A stretch of DNA of 52,912 nucleotides. Source: Pseudomonadota bacterium (GTDB taxonomy: Bacteria; Pseudomonadota; Gammaproteobacteria; Xanthomonadales; Rhodanobacteraceae). The notes beneath the pieces were generated by a model, which had not been told where the DNA came from, did no database searches, and saw only the letters and a list, made by a program, of their open reading frames with translations. Within the stretch, counting starts at the first letter, position 1; each line of letters opens with the position of its first letter. The stretch spans positions 1 to 52,912 of the forward strand of contig JAKAZT010000002.1 of the NCBI GenBank assembly GCA_021815695.1. The letters run 5' to 3'. Made by a program: the position numbers and the translations under genes. Of this stretch, positions 1-9,900 are shown one piece after another.

Positions 1-180
1 GGGCGCCGGGTAGCCGGTGCCGTGCCGGATCGGGGCTGTGTCGAGTTTGATCCTGGTCATGCGCGGACGCTCGATGCGGAACCGGGGCCAGCGTAGCAAG
101 ACCGGCGACGGCTGCGGAACGCGCAGGGGTGCGGCCCGCCAGCAGGCCCGCGCGATGAGTCGTTCGCGGGATCGCCGGGA

Positions 181-1032
181 TCAGTACAGGCGCGTCCTGT
201 GATGCGCGCGCCACCAGGTCTCGGCGTCGCGTTGCGCCGAGGCCAGCTGCAGCGGGCTCATGGTTGCGCCCAGTGCGGTCATGGCCCGGTCGGTGCAGAG
301 CGCGCCCGTGCCTTTCGGCTGCGATGCCGCCTTGGCCAGCGCGTCCCAGGTGTAGGCGGCGACCGCGTTGCGCGCGATGCCGTGACCGCCCGCGTACAGC
401 ATGCCCAGCGCGCGCTGGGCGGGAACGAATCCCTGTTCGGCGGCGCGCCGGTACCAGGTCACTGCGCGCGCCGGGTCCGCCGGCACGCCGCGGCCGAACT
501 CGAAGGTCACACCGAGATTGAACTGTGCCGGCGCGAAGGTGCGGGCAGCGGCGGCAAACCAGCCCTCGGCCCTGCCGTAGCTCTGCGGCACGCCGCGTCC
601 CTGCGCGTACATCACGCCGAGATCGTTCTCGGCGTCGACGTCATCCTGCAGCGCGGCGCGGTCGAACCACTGCACGGCGCGGGCGTCGTCCTGCGGCACG
701 CCGCGGCCCTGGACATACATCACGCCGAGCAGGTGCTGGGCGGCGGGATTCCCGTGTGCGGCGTGCAGCCGGATCCAGTGCACGCCGGCCCAGCTCGCCG
801 CGTGCCCGAACAGCTGCATCACGCCGTGGCCGATTCCATACAGGTTGAGCAGCGCCTGGGTGTCCGACGGGCCGTGCACGGGCGTCGGGCGGACCGCTGG
901 GAACGTCGTCGCGTAGGCCGGCTCAATGGCGACCGGGCACGCCGGCACGGCCGCAGGCGCCGCGATCGGCAGCAGCATGCCGGCGAGGAGGCCCGGCACA
1001 GCGAGCCGGCGTGGATGACGAAGCGGATGCAT
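181..1032 (-). CDS. Secreted Sel1-repeat (SLR/TPR-like) protein
   Basis: 283 residues. A basic N-terminus followed by a hydrophobic stretch and AxA-type sites (about residues 1-30) looks like a Sec signal peptide. From about residue 90 to 235 there are four Sel1-like repeats, recognisable by the recurring pattern LGVMYxxGRGVPQD...A..WF.RAA (for example LGVMYVQGRGVPQDDARA). Sel1 repeats form alpha-solenoids that mediate protein-protein contacts, often in envelope or signalling complexes. The specific partner cannot be told from sequence. It lies 69 bp downstream of the cyclophilin gene on the same strand and could be its operon mate. The Shine-Dalgarno before this ATG is weak, so a slightly different start is possible. 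Confidence 0.8.
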   Translation of the reverse strand: MHPLRHPRRLAVPGLLAGMLLPIAAPAAVPACPVAIEPAYATTFPAVRPTPVHGPSDTQALLNLYGIGHGVMQLFGHAASWAGVHWIRLHAAHGNPAAQHLLGVMYVQGRGVPQDDARAVQWFDRAALQDDVDAENDLGVMYAQGRGVPQSYGRAEGWFAAAARTFAPAQFNLGVTFEFGRGVPADPARAVTWYRRAAEQGFVPAQRALGMLYAGGHGIARNAVAAYTWDALAKAASQPKGTGALCTDRAMTALGATMSPLQLASAQRDAETWWRAHHRTRLY

Positions 1033-1101
1033 TTCAGGGATGGCCCGGCGGCAGGGGCGCGACGATACGGTGTTCGCGTGCCGCGCGGAAGGGCCGTCTG
1101 A

Positions 1102-2088
1102 TCAGGGCTTCGGTGCCGGCGTCACGCGTACCGGCAGCGGCACGTTGCAGACGCTGATGCGGCCGGCCGGGCGCACGAACCAGGATTCGCTGCGGTCGCG
1201 GCGTGCCTCGACCAGCGCCGCGAAGGTGGCCGTGTCGGTGCGCAGCACCTCGAGTCGCGGGCGGTCGGCGAGCGGCAACTCGCCGGCGAGGCGCACGCTA
1301 AGGATGCGCGTGCGATGGGCGGGATCGCGGTAGAAACCCAGGTCGCCGCCGCCGCGCGGCAGCGCCGCCAGCAGATGCATGCCCTGAACCACGCGGCCGA
1401 CCACGGTGATGTTGCGATCGAGCTGGCGCGGCGCCTGGCCGATCACGGCATAGAGCTCGGCGCCGCTGCCGTTGTCGGGCGGATCGTCGCGCCCCACGCC
1501 GACCATGCCGTAGCAGTGCAGCAGCCAGGCCGTGTTCGTGCGCGGATCACGGCCGACCGGGAAGCCGTCGACGAAACCCGCCTGCGGCGCATAGACATCG
1601 CCGTCGGGCAGGCGCGTGAAGTCGAGTCCGATGGCGCTGCGCTGGTATTCGTCGGGCATCGCGGCGCGGGCATCCGCGGGCAAGGGCCGCGCCTTGGCGG
1701 GAATGTCCGAATCGGCGTCGCCCCACTGGGTGACGAAGTCGTCCTGCACGCGATTGATGGTCAGGCCGTCGAAAAAATGCGCGCGCGCCAGTGCCTCGAT
1801 GTTGGCGACGTGGCGTGGCGCGAAGGTCGGCGCCAGCTCGATCACCACGCGGCCCTGCGGCAAGGTCATCACCAGCGTCTGCGCCGGATCGAGCGCGCGC
1901 CAGTCGGACGGTTTGGAGGCGGCGAGCACCTGCTGCATGGTGGCGTGCGATTTTTCGGTCCTGACCGTGGCCGTGGCCGTGGCCGTGGCCGGCACCGCAC
2001 CGGCGTGTGCGGCGATCGCAACCAGCGCCAGACCCAGCACCGGCGATGCGCGGTGAGGCACGATGGATCGGGAATGCTGGCAGTGCAT
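1102..2088 (-). CDS. Periplasmic cyclophilin-type peptidyl-prolyl cis-trans isomerase
   Basis: 328 residues. It has an N-terminal hydrophobic signal segment, a short Thr-Ala repeat linker (about residues 33-43), and then a cyclophilin fold starting near residue 70, marked by [17 protein letters not shown] and later [20 protein letters not shown]. Cyclophilins isomerise X-Pro bonds and help proteins fold. The signal peptide places this one in the periplasm. Downstream is a long C-terminal part ([17 protein letters not shown]) containing the usual last strand of the domain. The ATG is preceded by GGAG at about 8 nt. The protein is longer than minimal cyclophilins (about 165-190 residues) and has insertions; an inactive or specialised isomerase is possible. 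Confidence 0.85.
   Translation of the reverse strand: MHCQHSRSIVPHRASPVLGLALVAIAAHAGAVPATATATATVRTEKSHATMQQVLAASKPSDWRALDPAQTLVMTLPQGRVVIELAPTFAPRHVANIEALARAHFFDGLTINRVQDDFVTQWGDADSDIPAKARPLPADARAAMPDEYQRSAIGLDFTRLPDGDVYAPQAGFVDGFPVGRDPRTNTAWLLHCYGMVGVGRDDPPDNGSGAELYAVIGQAPRQLDRNITVVGRVVQGMHLLAALPRGGGDLGFYRDPAHRTRILSVRLAGELPLADRPRLEVLRTDTATFAALVEARRDRSESWFVRPAGRISVCNVPLPVRVTPAPKP
1965..1988 (-). repeat. Hexanucleotide tandem repeat inside the cyclophilin gene
   Basis: Four perfect head-to-tail copies of ccgtgg (plus strand). They encode an alternating Ala-Thr stretch between the signal peptide and the mature domain. The unit is a multiple of three, so copy-number changes would stay in frame and only alter linker length. 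Confidence 0.85.
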
Positions 2089-2154
2089 GCGCAGGCTCCG
2101 CGGTTGCCGATGTCGCAGGATAGCGCCGGCGGGTCCGAATGCCGGAGCGCGGCC

Positions 2155-2202
2155 CCTTCCCCCGGCGGAGCCGGGGGAGAGGGCCGGGTGAGGGACAGCG
2201 TC
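2155..2202. repeat. Intergenic hairpin of the common CCCTCACCC/CCCTCTCCC dispersed type
   Basis: A perfect 8-bp stem, CCCCCGGC at 2159-2166 and GCCGGGGG at 2170-2177, with a 3-nt loop. It is flanked by the gagggcc / gggtgaggg sequence typical of dispersed intergenic repeats in many proteobacterial genomes. It sits between the end of the efflux operon and the cyclophilin gene (both minus strand), so it may also act as a transcription terminator or mRNA-stabilising stem. There is no T-tract. Confidence 0.6.
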
Positions 2203-2240
2203 CCCGCCAGGGGCTCGCGGTCGTTCGGAATTCCCGCCGC

Positions 2241-5200
2241 TCAGTCGAACGGCCGGATCACGTCCTCGCCCTGCTCCTCGGTGCCGTCGCTGTGGTCGCC
2301 GCCGAGCCGGCGCACGATCACGTAGAACACCGGGATCATGAAAATGCCGATCAGGGTTGCGCCGAGCATGCCGCCGATCACGCCGGTACCGATGGCCTGG
2401 CGGCTGTTGGCGCCGGCGCCGCTGGAGATCGCCAGCGGCATCACGCCGAGGATGAACGACAGCGAAGTCATCAGGATCGGTCGCAGGCGCAGCCGCGCCG
2501 CCTCCATCGTCGCCGCGATCAGGCCCTTGCCCTCCTTGAGCTGCAGCTCGCGCGCGAACTCGACGATCAGGATCGCGTTCTTGGCCGACAGGCCGATGAT
2601 CGCGATCAGTCCGACCTTGAAGTAGATGTCATCCGACAGCCCGCGCAGGAAGGTCAGCGCCAGCGAGCCGAGCACGCCCAGCGGTACCACCAGCAGTACC
2701 GCGACCGGGATCGACCAGCTCTCGTACAGTGCCGCCAGCGCCAGGAACACCACGATCAGGCTCATGCCGTAGACGATCGGCGCCTGCGCGCCGGAGAGCA
2801 CTTCCTGCAGCGACTGCCCGGTCCATTCGTAGCTGATGCCCTTGGGCAGGTCGCGGTCGATGATGTTCTGCATCGCCGTCATCGCCTGGCCCGAGCTGAC
2901 GCCCGGCGCGGCATTGCCGACGATCTCGATCGACGGATAGCCGTTGTAGCTGTCGAGCACCGGCGGTCCCAGGGTCCACTTGGCCGTGGTCACGGTCGAC
3001 AGCGGAACCATCGCGCCGCTGCTGCTGCGCACGTAGAAATCGTGCAAGGCCTGCGGGCTCATGCGGTAGGGCGCATCGGCCTCGAGCAGCACGCGCAGCA
3101 CGCGGCCACCGTAGTTGAAGTCGTCGGCGTATACCGGCGCCAGCATCAGCTGCAGGGCGCTGTAGACGTCGGTGACCGAGAGTCCCATCGACGCCGCCTG
3201 CACGCGGTCGACGTGCAGTTGCAGCTGCGGCGCATCGGCGAGCCCGTTGGGACGCACGCCGTTGAGTAGCGGGCTCTGCGCGGCCTTCTGCAGCAGGATG
3301 TTCTGCGCGGCGAGCAGCTGCTCGCGACTCAGTCCGGCGCGGTTTTCCAGCTCCAGGTCGAAGCCGCCGAACTGGCTGAGGCCGCGGATCGCCGGCAGGT
3401 TGACGACGAAGATCTGCGCGCCCTTGATGCCGTACAACGCGCCGTTGGCCCAGTTGATGAACGCGCCGATCTGTTCGTCGGGTTTGGTGCGCGCGCTCCA
3501 CGGCTTGAGGCGGATGAAGGCGAGGCCGACGTTTTCGCCGGAGCCGATGAAGCTGAAGCCGGCGACGTCGACCATGCCCTCGACGGCGGGGTTCTTCAGG
3601 ATCACGTTTTCCATCTGCTCGAGCACGGCGGAGGTGCGCTGAAGGGTGGCGCCGGGCGGCAACTGCACGATGGCGAAGGCGTAGCCCTGGTCCTCCTCGG
3701 GCAGGAAGCTGGTCGGCAGCTTCCAGAACAGCACGCCGACCAGCACGATGATCAGCGCGTAGACGAACATCCAGCGCGGCGTATGCCGGATCGCCGAACG
3801 CACGCGATCGAGATAGCGCCGCTGCATGCGTGCGAACCAGCGGTTGAACCAGCCCAGCGCGCGATTCTCGTGATCGACCGGCTTGATCAGGCTGGCGCAC
3901 AGCGCCGGGGTGAAGCTCAGCGCCATCAGCGCCGAGATGCCCATCGAGATGGCGATGGTCAGCGAGAACTGCCGGTAGATCGCGCCGACGCTGCCCGACA
4001 GCAGCGCCGCCGGGATGAACACCGCCGCCAGCACCAGGGTGATGGCGATGATCGCGCCGGTGATCTGCTGCATCGCGAGGATGGTGGCCTCGCGCGGGGC
4101 GAGGCCTTCCTCGGTGATGTGGCGTTCGACGTTTTCCACCACCACGATGGCGTCGTCCACCACCAGACCGATCGCCAGCACCATGCCGAACAGGGTCAGG
4201 ATGTTGATCGAGAAGCCGGCGATGTAGAGACCCGCGAAGGTGCCCAGCAGCGCCACCGGCACCACCAGGGTCGGGATCAGCGTGGCGCGCAGGTTCTGCA
4301 GGAACAGGTACATCACCAGGAACACCAGCACGATCGCCTCGAACAGGGTCTTGACCACCTCGTCGATGGAAATGCTGACGAAGGTCGTGCTGTCGTAGGG
4401 CGAGAACCAGGTGATGCCCGAGGGCAGCGTCGACACGATCTGGTCCATCTTCGCGCGCACCGCGGCGGCGACCGTGAGCGCGTTGGCGCCGGGCAGCAAC
4501 TGCAGGCCGAGGCCGGCCATCGGCTGGCGGTTGTAGCGCGCCGCGAAGGCGTAGTTGTAGGGCGCCAGCTCGACGCGGGCGACGTCACCGAGATGCACCG
4601 TGGTGCCGTTGCTGTCGGTGCGCAGGATGATGTCGGCGAACTGCTGCGGCGTGGTGAAGCGGCTTTCGCCGTTGACCGTCGCGGTGATTGCCTGGCCGGC
4701 CAGCGAGGGTGCGGCGCCGATCGCGCCGGCGGCGGTCTGCACGTTCTGCGCGCGCACCGCGGCGAGCACGTCCGTCGCCGACAGTCCGTAGCCCTGCAGC
4801 TTGCGCGGATCGAGCCAGATGCGCATCGCGTATTCGGAGCCGAACTGGTTGGCGCTGCCGATGCCGGGGATGCGCAGGATCGGATCGAGCACCTGCGCCG
4901 AGAGCATGTTGTTCAGCGCGTAGGCGTCGATCTGCGGATTGCTCGAGCGCAGCGCAACCACCATCAGGAAGCCGGCATTGGCCTTGTTGACCGTCACGCC
5001 GTTGGCGATGACCTCGGCCGGCAGCCGCGGCTCGGCGACGGCGACGCGGTTCTGCACCTGCACCGCGGCGATGTCGAGGTTGGTGCCGTTGCGGAACGTC
5101 GCCGTGATGTTCGAGCCGCCATCGGAGCTCGACGACGAGCTGAAGTAGAGCAGGCCGTCGAGTCCGGTCAGCTGCTGCTCGATCACCGAGGTCACGGTGT

Positions 5201-5375
5201 CCTCGACCACCTGGGCGCTGGCGCCCGGGTAGCTGGTGCTGATCACCACGCTGGGCGGCGCGATCTCGGGATAGGCCTCGACCGGCAGGCGGAAGATCGC
5301 GGCGATGCCGCACAGCATGATCAGGATCGCGATCACCCACGCGAAGATCGGGCGGTCAATGAAGAAACGGGGCAT
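2241..5375 (-). CDS. RND efflux transporter, inner-membrane HAE1-family pump (AcrB/MexB type)
   Basis: 1044 residues, the normal length for the hydrophobe/amphiphile efflux RND family. The N-terminus [18 protein letters not shown] is the classic first transmembrane helix. TM4 carries the paired aspartates of the proton relay ([16 protein letters not shown]) and TM10 the conserved lysine ([14 protein letters not shown]). Two large periplasmic porter/docking loops follow TM1 and TM7. The pump exports drugs, dyes, detergents or solvents from the periplasm and outer leaflet through a tripartite complex. GAGG lies about 8 nt before the ATG. The adaptor gene is 9 bp upstream. No outer-membrane channel gene is adjacent, so a TolC/OprM-like partner must be encoded elsewhere. 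Substrate specificity cannot be inferred. Confidence 0.97.
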   Translation of the reverse strand: MPRFFIDRPIFAWVIAILIMLCGIAAIFRLPVEAYPEIAPPSVVISTSYPGASAQVVEDTVTSVIEQQLTGLDGLLYFSSSSSSDGGSNITATFRNGTNLDIAAVQVQNRVAVAEPRLPAEVIANGVTVNKANAGFLMVVALRSSNPQIDAYALNNMLSAQVLDPILRIPGIGSANQFGSEYAMRIWLDPRKLQGYGLSATDVLAAVRAQNVQTAAGAIGAAPSLAGQAITATVNGESRFTTPQQFADIILRTDSNGTTVHLGDVARVELAPYNYAFAARYNRQPMAGLGLQLLPGANALTVAAAVRAKMDQIVSTLPSGITWFSPYDSTTFVSISIDEVVKTLFEAIVLVFLVMYLFLQNLRATLIPTLVVPVALLGTFAGLYIAGFSINILTLFGMVLAIGLVVDDAIVVVENVERHITEEGLAPREATILAMQQITGAIIAITLVLAAVFIPAALLSGSVGAIYRQFSLTIAISMGISALMALSFTPALCASLIKPVDHENRALGWFNRWFARMQRRYLDRVRSAIRHTPRWMFVYALIIVLVGVLFWKLPTSFLPEEDQGYAFAIVQLPPGATLQRTSAVLEQMENVILKNPAVEGMVDVAGFSFIGSGENVGLAFIRLKPWSARTKPDEQIGAFINWANGALYGIKGAQIFVVNLPAIRGLSQFGGFDLELENRAGLSREQLLAAQNILLQKAAQSPLLNGVRPNGLADAPQLQLHVDRVQAASMGLSVTDVYSALQLMLAPVYADDFNYGGRVLRVLLEADAPYRMSPQALHDFYVRSSSGAMVPLSTVTTAKWTLGPPVLDSYNGYPSIEIVGNAAPGVSSGQAMTAMQNIIDRDLPKGISYEWTGQSLQEVLSGAQAPIVYGMSLIVVFLALAALYESWSIPVAVLLVVPLGVLGSLALTFLRGLSDDIYFKVGLIAIIGLSAKNAILIVEFARELQLKEGKGLIAATMEAARLRLRPILMTSLSFILGVMPLAISSGAGANSRQAIGTGVIGGMLGATLIGIFMIPVFYVIVRRLGGDHSDGTEEQGEDVIRPFD

Positions 5376-5384
5376 GGCGAGTCC

Positions 5385-6527
5385 TCAGCCCTGGGCCGGC
5401 TTGCCGGCGCCGGGCGCGGCGACGCGCGCGGGAGCGCCGGGCTTGACCTTCTGCACGCCGTCGACGATCACGCGCTGGCCGTTGTCGAGGCCGCCGGTGA
5501 CGATCCAGGCGCTGCCACGCATCTCGCCCAGTTGCACCGGCTGCTGCACGACGATGCCGTTGCCGTCGAGCACGTACACGAAGGCGCCCTTGGGATCGCG
5601 CAGCACCGCGGCCTGCGGCAGCAGGAACACGTGATCGAGGGTGCCGACGTGCAGGCGCACGGTGACGAACAGGCCCGGCAGCAGGTTGCGGTCGGGGTTG
5701 GGGATCAGCGCGCGCAACTGCACGGCGCCGGTTTGCGGGTCCACCGCCATGTCGGAAAAGTCCAGCGTGCCGGAGTGCGCGTAGACCCGGCCATCGGGCA
5801 GCACCAGTTGCACCGCCGGGATGCCGCCGGCGCTCGGCTTGAGCTGGCCGGCCGCCTGCGCGGCGCGCAGCTGTTCGACCTCGGAATACGGCTCGCTGAA
5901 GTAGGCGTAGATCGGATCGATGCGCTCGACCGTGGTCATCGGCGTGCCGGCGGACGCGCTGACCAGCGCGCCGACGGTGGTCAGCGCGATGCCGGCACGG
6001 CCGGTGATCGGTGACTTCACCGTGGCATAGGACAGATTCAGCCGCGCCGCCTCGACGTTGGCGGCGGCCTGCCGCACGGCGGCGGCGGCACTGCGCGCCG
6101 TGGCGTTGGCGTCGTCGTAGGTCTGCCGCGCGATCAGCCCGCGCCTGACCAGATCGGCATAGCGGCTGGCGGTTTGCTCGGCATTGACGGCGGTCGCCTG
6201 CGCCTGTGCCAGCGTCGCGCGCTGCGCGTCCAGCGCCGCCTGCAGCGGCGCCGGATCGATGCGAAACAGCACCTGGCCGGCCTTGACGTCGCTGCCCTCG
6301 GTATACGCCAGCTGCAGCACGTTGCCGGTCACGCGCGCGTTGACCTGTGCGGTCAGCGTCGGCGTCAGCCGGCCGACCAGATCGCGCGTCAGCGGCAGAT
6401 TCACGGCGCGCGCGGTGACCACCTCCACTTCCGGCGGCGGTGGCGTGAAGCTGGGCGCCTTGCTGCAGGCTGTCACCAGCAGGATGCCGGCGACGAGCAG
6501 GAGCTGGCGCGGGAGAGAGCGGATCAT
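5385..6527 (-). CDS. RND efflux periplasmic adaptor lipoprotein (MFP, AcrA/MexA type)
   Basis: 380 residues from the ATG at 6527, which has GGAG just upstream and begins a standard lipoprotein signal ending in VTAC (Cys21 is the predicted lipidated residue). Upstream in-frame codons to 6659 lack a signal-like N-terminus and were not used. The mature part has the adaptor order: a lipoyl/barrel-sandwich half (VEVVTARAVNLPL), an alpha-helical hairpin rich in Ala, Gln and Arg (about residues 100-165), the second lipoyl half, beta-barrel, and a membrane-proximal domain with QTGAVQLRALIPNP. It bridges the pump at 2241-5375 to an outer-membrane channel. It ends just before the pump start, forming a two-gene operon. 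Confidence 0.95.
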   Translation of the reverse strand: MIRSLPRQLLLVAGILLVTACSKAPSFTPPPPEVEVVTARAVNLPLTRDLVGRLTPTLTAQVNARVTGNVLQLAYTEGSDVKAGQVLFRIDPAPLQAALDAQRATLAQAQATAVNAEQTASRYADLVRRGLIARQTYDDANATARSAAAAVRQAAANVEAARLNLSYATVKSPITGRAGIALTTVGALVSASAGTPMTTVERIDPIYAYFSEPYSEVEQLRAAQAAGQLKPSAGGIPAVQLVLPDGRVYAHSGTLDFSDMAVDPQTGAVQLRALIPNPDRNLLPGLFVTVRLHVGTLDHVFLLPQAAVLRDPKGAFVYVLDGNGIVVQQPVQLGEMRGSAWIVTGGLDNGQRVIVDGVQKVKPGAPARVAAPGAGKPAQG

Positions 6528-6909
6528 GGTGCGGCTCCAGGGGCAATCAAGGCAGGCGGACGTCGATCGGGCGGGGCATGCGGCGGCGGCAGGCGGCTGA
6601 TCCGCGAGGTGTGAGCAGGCCATCGGCGCCCGCCTCGCGAGGGGGTTGACGCCGCGCAAGAACTGCTGCCGTCGTTCAAGTGCACCACTCAGTTTAGTTA
6701 TTTGTGCGAGCCAGGGTCAAGCGGGGCGGGGGCCGACTGGATGCAGTGGCCGGCAGCGCCGTTTTGTGCTTGCGATCCTGTTCGCGGGATGTCGCGTGGA
6801 CGCCTGAACCTTGGCGGAAAGTGCTTGCCTCCGGTTCCGGCCGGCGTGTATCAGGGCGCGGTCGAAGCGATATGCTTGTGCGATTTCTTCACTAGCAACT
6901 GGACTACCC
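6528..6909. other. 382-bp divergent intergenic region between efflux operon and gdh
   Basis: No convincing gene here; the short ORFs in all frames lack ribosome-binding sites and known motifs. On the minus side there is a good sigma-70 promoter (6691-6720, listed separately). On the plus side, TATGCT at 6871-6876 is a possible -10 for the dehydrogenase gene, about 35 nt before its ATG, with no good -35. The AT-rich 20-30 bp around 6690-6710 stands out from the GC-rich surroundings and holds an imperfect ACT...AGT dyad that could be a repressor operator. Confidence 0.5.
6691..6720 (-). promoter_or_regulatory. Candidate sigma-70 promoter of the RND efflux operon, with operator-like dyad
   Basis: Reading the minus strand, TTGACC (6720-6715, 5 of 6 to consensus) is followed after 18 bp by TAAACT (6696-6691, 4 of 6). 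The predicted start is near 6684, giving a leader of about 155 nt to the adaptor ATG. The imperfect dyad ACTAAACTGAGT overlaps the -10, which is where TetR-type efflux repressors commonly bind. No such regulator gene is adjacent. Confidence 0.55.
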
Positions 6910-9900
6910 ATGCCATCGAATCACGCGCTTGAGGCATCCACACCGGCCTCGCGGCTGCTTGAAGAGGTCATCGCCCGTCTGCCCGGCACCCGCAGCGCCG
7001 AGGCGCAGGTGCTGGTGCCGGCACTGCTGGCGCGGGCGCCGGCCGAGGAGCTGGCGCTGCGTGATGCCGCCGACTGGGCGGCGCTGACCCTGGATCTGCT
7101 CGACTTCCTGCGGCTGCGCCGCAGTGGTCATGCCGCGGTGCGCGTCTTCAATCCGGTCCGCGCCGGGCATGGCTGGGAGAGTCCGTACACGGTGGTGCAG
7201 ATCGTCACCGACGACATGCCGTTTCTGGTCGATTCGGTCGGGATGGCGCTGCAGGCGGCCGGGCTGGAGATCCATGCCCTGCTGCATCCGGTGCTGGCGT
7301 GCAGACGCGACGCCGGCGGGAATCTGCTGGCGCTGCGTGACGGCACGCCCGAGTCGCTGACCCATGTCGAGGTGGATCGTCTGGCCGACGGCGCCGACAT
7401 CGCGCGCGTGACCAGGGCGATCGAGAGTGCGCTCGAGGACGTGCGTCTGGCGGTCAGCGACTGGCCGGCGATCCGCACGCGCATGCTGGCGATCGCGGAC
7501 GAGCTGCCCGCGCGCAGCGGACCGCTGTCGCCGCAGGATCGGGCCGAAGCCCAGGAATTCCTGCGCTGGGTCGCGGACGATCATTTCACCTTTCTCGGCT
7601 ACCGCGAATACGAGGTCGCCGCCAAGGGCGGCGACGAGGTGCTGGACGCGCGCGCCGGATCCGGTCTCGGCATCCTGCGCATCCCCGAGCGGCGGCTGAC
7701 GCCGCGCTCGCTGAAATCGCTGGTGGCCAACAGCCTGCCGCAGTCGGGCGCGGTCGACGCGATCATCCTGACCAAGACCAACGCCCGCGCCACCGTGCAT
7801 CGCCCCGGTTACATGGACTACATCGGCGTGCTGCGCTTCGATGCCTCCGGCAAGCCGGTGGCCGAGCAGCGTTTCCTCGGGCTGTTCACCTCCGGCGCCT
7901 ACATGCGGCGGCCGCAGGACGTGCCGCTGGTGCGGCGGAAGTTCGAGGCGGTGATGGAGCGCTCGGCGCTGCGTCGCGATTCGCACTCCGGCAAGGCGCT
8001 GCGGCACATTCTCGAGACCCTGCCGCGCGACGAGTTGTTTCAGTGCAGCGAGGACGAGTTGTACGCCATCGCCAGCGGCATCCTCGAGCTGGGCGAGCGC
8101 GCCCGCACGCGGCTGTTCGTGCGCGCCGACCGCTATGGCCGGTTCTATTCGTGTCTGGCGTTCCTGCCGCGCGAGCGTTTCACCGCCGGCGTGCGCGAGA
8201 AGATCGAGCAGATGCTGCGCGAAGCACTGGATGGCGAGCAGGTGGACGCCACGGTGTTGCTGGACGAATCGGCGCTGGCGCGGCTGCACGTGGTCGTGCG
8301 GCTGCGCGCCGGCGCTCGCCCGCAGGTCGACGCAGCCGCGCTCGAACTGCGCCTGACCGCGCTGGTGCGCAACTGGCAGGACGATCTGCGCGAGTGCCTG
8401 GTGCGGCGCTGCGGCGAGGAGCGCGGTCTGCGCCTGGCCGCACGCTACGGCCGCGCGCTGCCGGCCGGCTACATCGAGGAAGTCACGCCCGAGATCGCCG
8501 CCGCCGATGTCGAGCATCTCGCCGCGCTGGCCGGACCCGACGATCTGCGCATGTCGCTGTACCGCGCACCGCGTGGCGGTGGTCTGCGCTTCAAGCTGAT
8601 CCACTTCGGGGCGCCGATCGCGTTGTCGCTGGCGTTGCCGATGCTGGAGAACATGGGCGTGCGCATGCTCGCCGAGCATGTCTACCCGCTGTCGCTGCAA
8701 GGTTCCGAGCTGACCATCCACGACTTCGAGCTGGAGGCGCCGCCGGTACTGGCCTTCGAACTCGGCGAGCTGGCCGACGGCTTCGAGCGCGCCTTCGCGG
8801 CGGTCTACCGCGGCCAGGCCGAGAGCGACACCTTCAACCGGCTGGTGCTGACCGCGCGGCTCGACTGGCGCCTGGTTGCGCTGCTGCGCGGCTACTGCAA
8901 GTACTTGCTGCAGGTCGGCGTGCCGTTCTCGCAGGCGTACATGGAGGAAACCCTCAATCGCTATCCGCTGATCGCCGGTCTGCTGGTGGAGCTGTTCCTG
9001 GCCAAGTTCGATCCGCGCCGCGAGACGCTGCCCGCGGCCGGGCTGGAGGCAGCGCGCGCGCGCCTGACCGCCGAGCTCGACGCGCTGCTGCCGGGTGATG
9101 TCTCGCGCACGCATCCGCAGCTGGCGGCGGACCTGGTGGATGCGCTGGGCGCGCCACGCGCGGCGCAGATCGATGCGGTGATCGCCACCCTCAAGGTGCT
9201 GTTCGACGGCGTCGCCAGCCTCGACGAGGACCGCATCCTGCGCAGCTTCATGGGCGTGATCCGCGCCACCCTGCGCACCGGCTTCTTCCAGACCCGCGAC
9301 GGCCGGCTGCGCGACTACATCGCCTGCAAGTTCGACAGCGCTCAGGTCCCCGATCTGCCCAAACCGCGGCCCTATCGCGAGATCTTCGTCTACAGCCCGC
9401 GCGTCGAGGGCGTGCATCTGCGCTTCGGCCCGGTGGCGCGCGGCGGTTTGCGCTGGTCGGACCGGCGCGAGGATTTCCGCACCGAGGTGCTGGGCCTGGT
9501 CAAGGCGCAGATGGTCAAGAACACGGTGATCGTGCCGGTCGGCTCCAAGGGCGGCTTCTTCGTCAAGCGCCCGCCCGTCGGCGCAGATCGCGAGGCGCAA
9601 CTGGCCGAGGGCGTCGCCTGCTACCGGTTGTTCATCAACGGCCTGCTCGATCTCACCGACAATCTCGTCGATGGCAGGGTCGTGCCGCCGGCCGACGTGA
9701 TCCGTCACGATGCCGACGATCCCTACCTGGTGGTCGCCGCCGACAAGGGCACCGCGACGTTTTCCGACATCGCCAACGGCATTGCGCTCGAACACGGCTA
9801 CTGGCTGGGCGATGCCTTCGCTTCGGGCGGCTCCCACGGCTACGACCACAAGGGCATGGCGATCACCGCGCGCGGCGGCTGGGAATCGGTGAAGCGCCAC

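Noticed and set aside
44-56. Match to the start of 16S rRNA (agtttgatcctgg)
   Set aside because: Only 13 bases agree. The sequence after it does not follow 16S, so it is chance.
3783-6014. A 743-codon plus-strand open frame opposite the RND pump genes
   Set aside because: Shadow of the efflux genes on the other strand, with low-complexity Arg/His/Gln composition.
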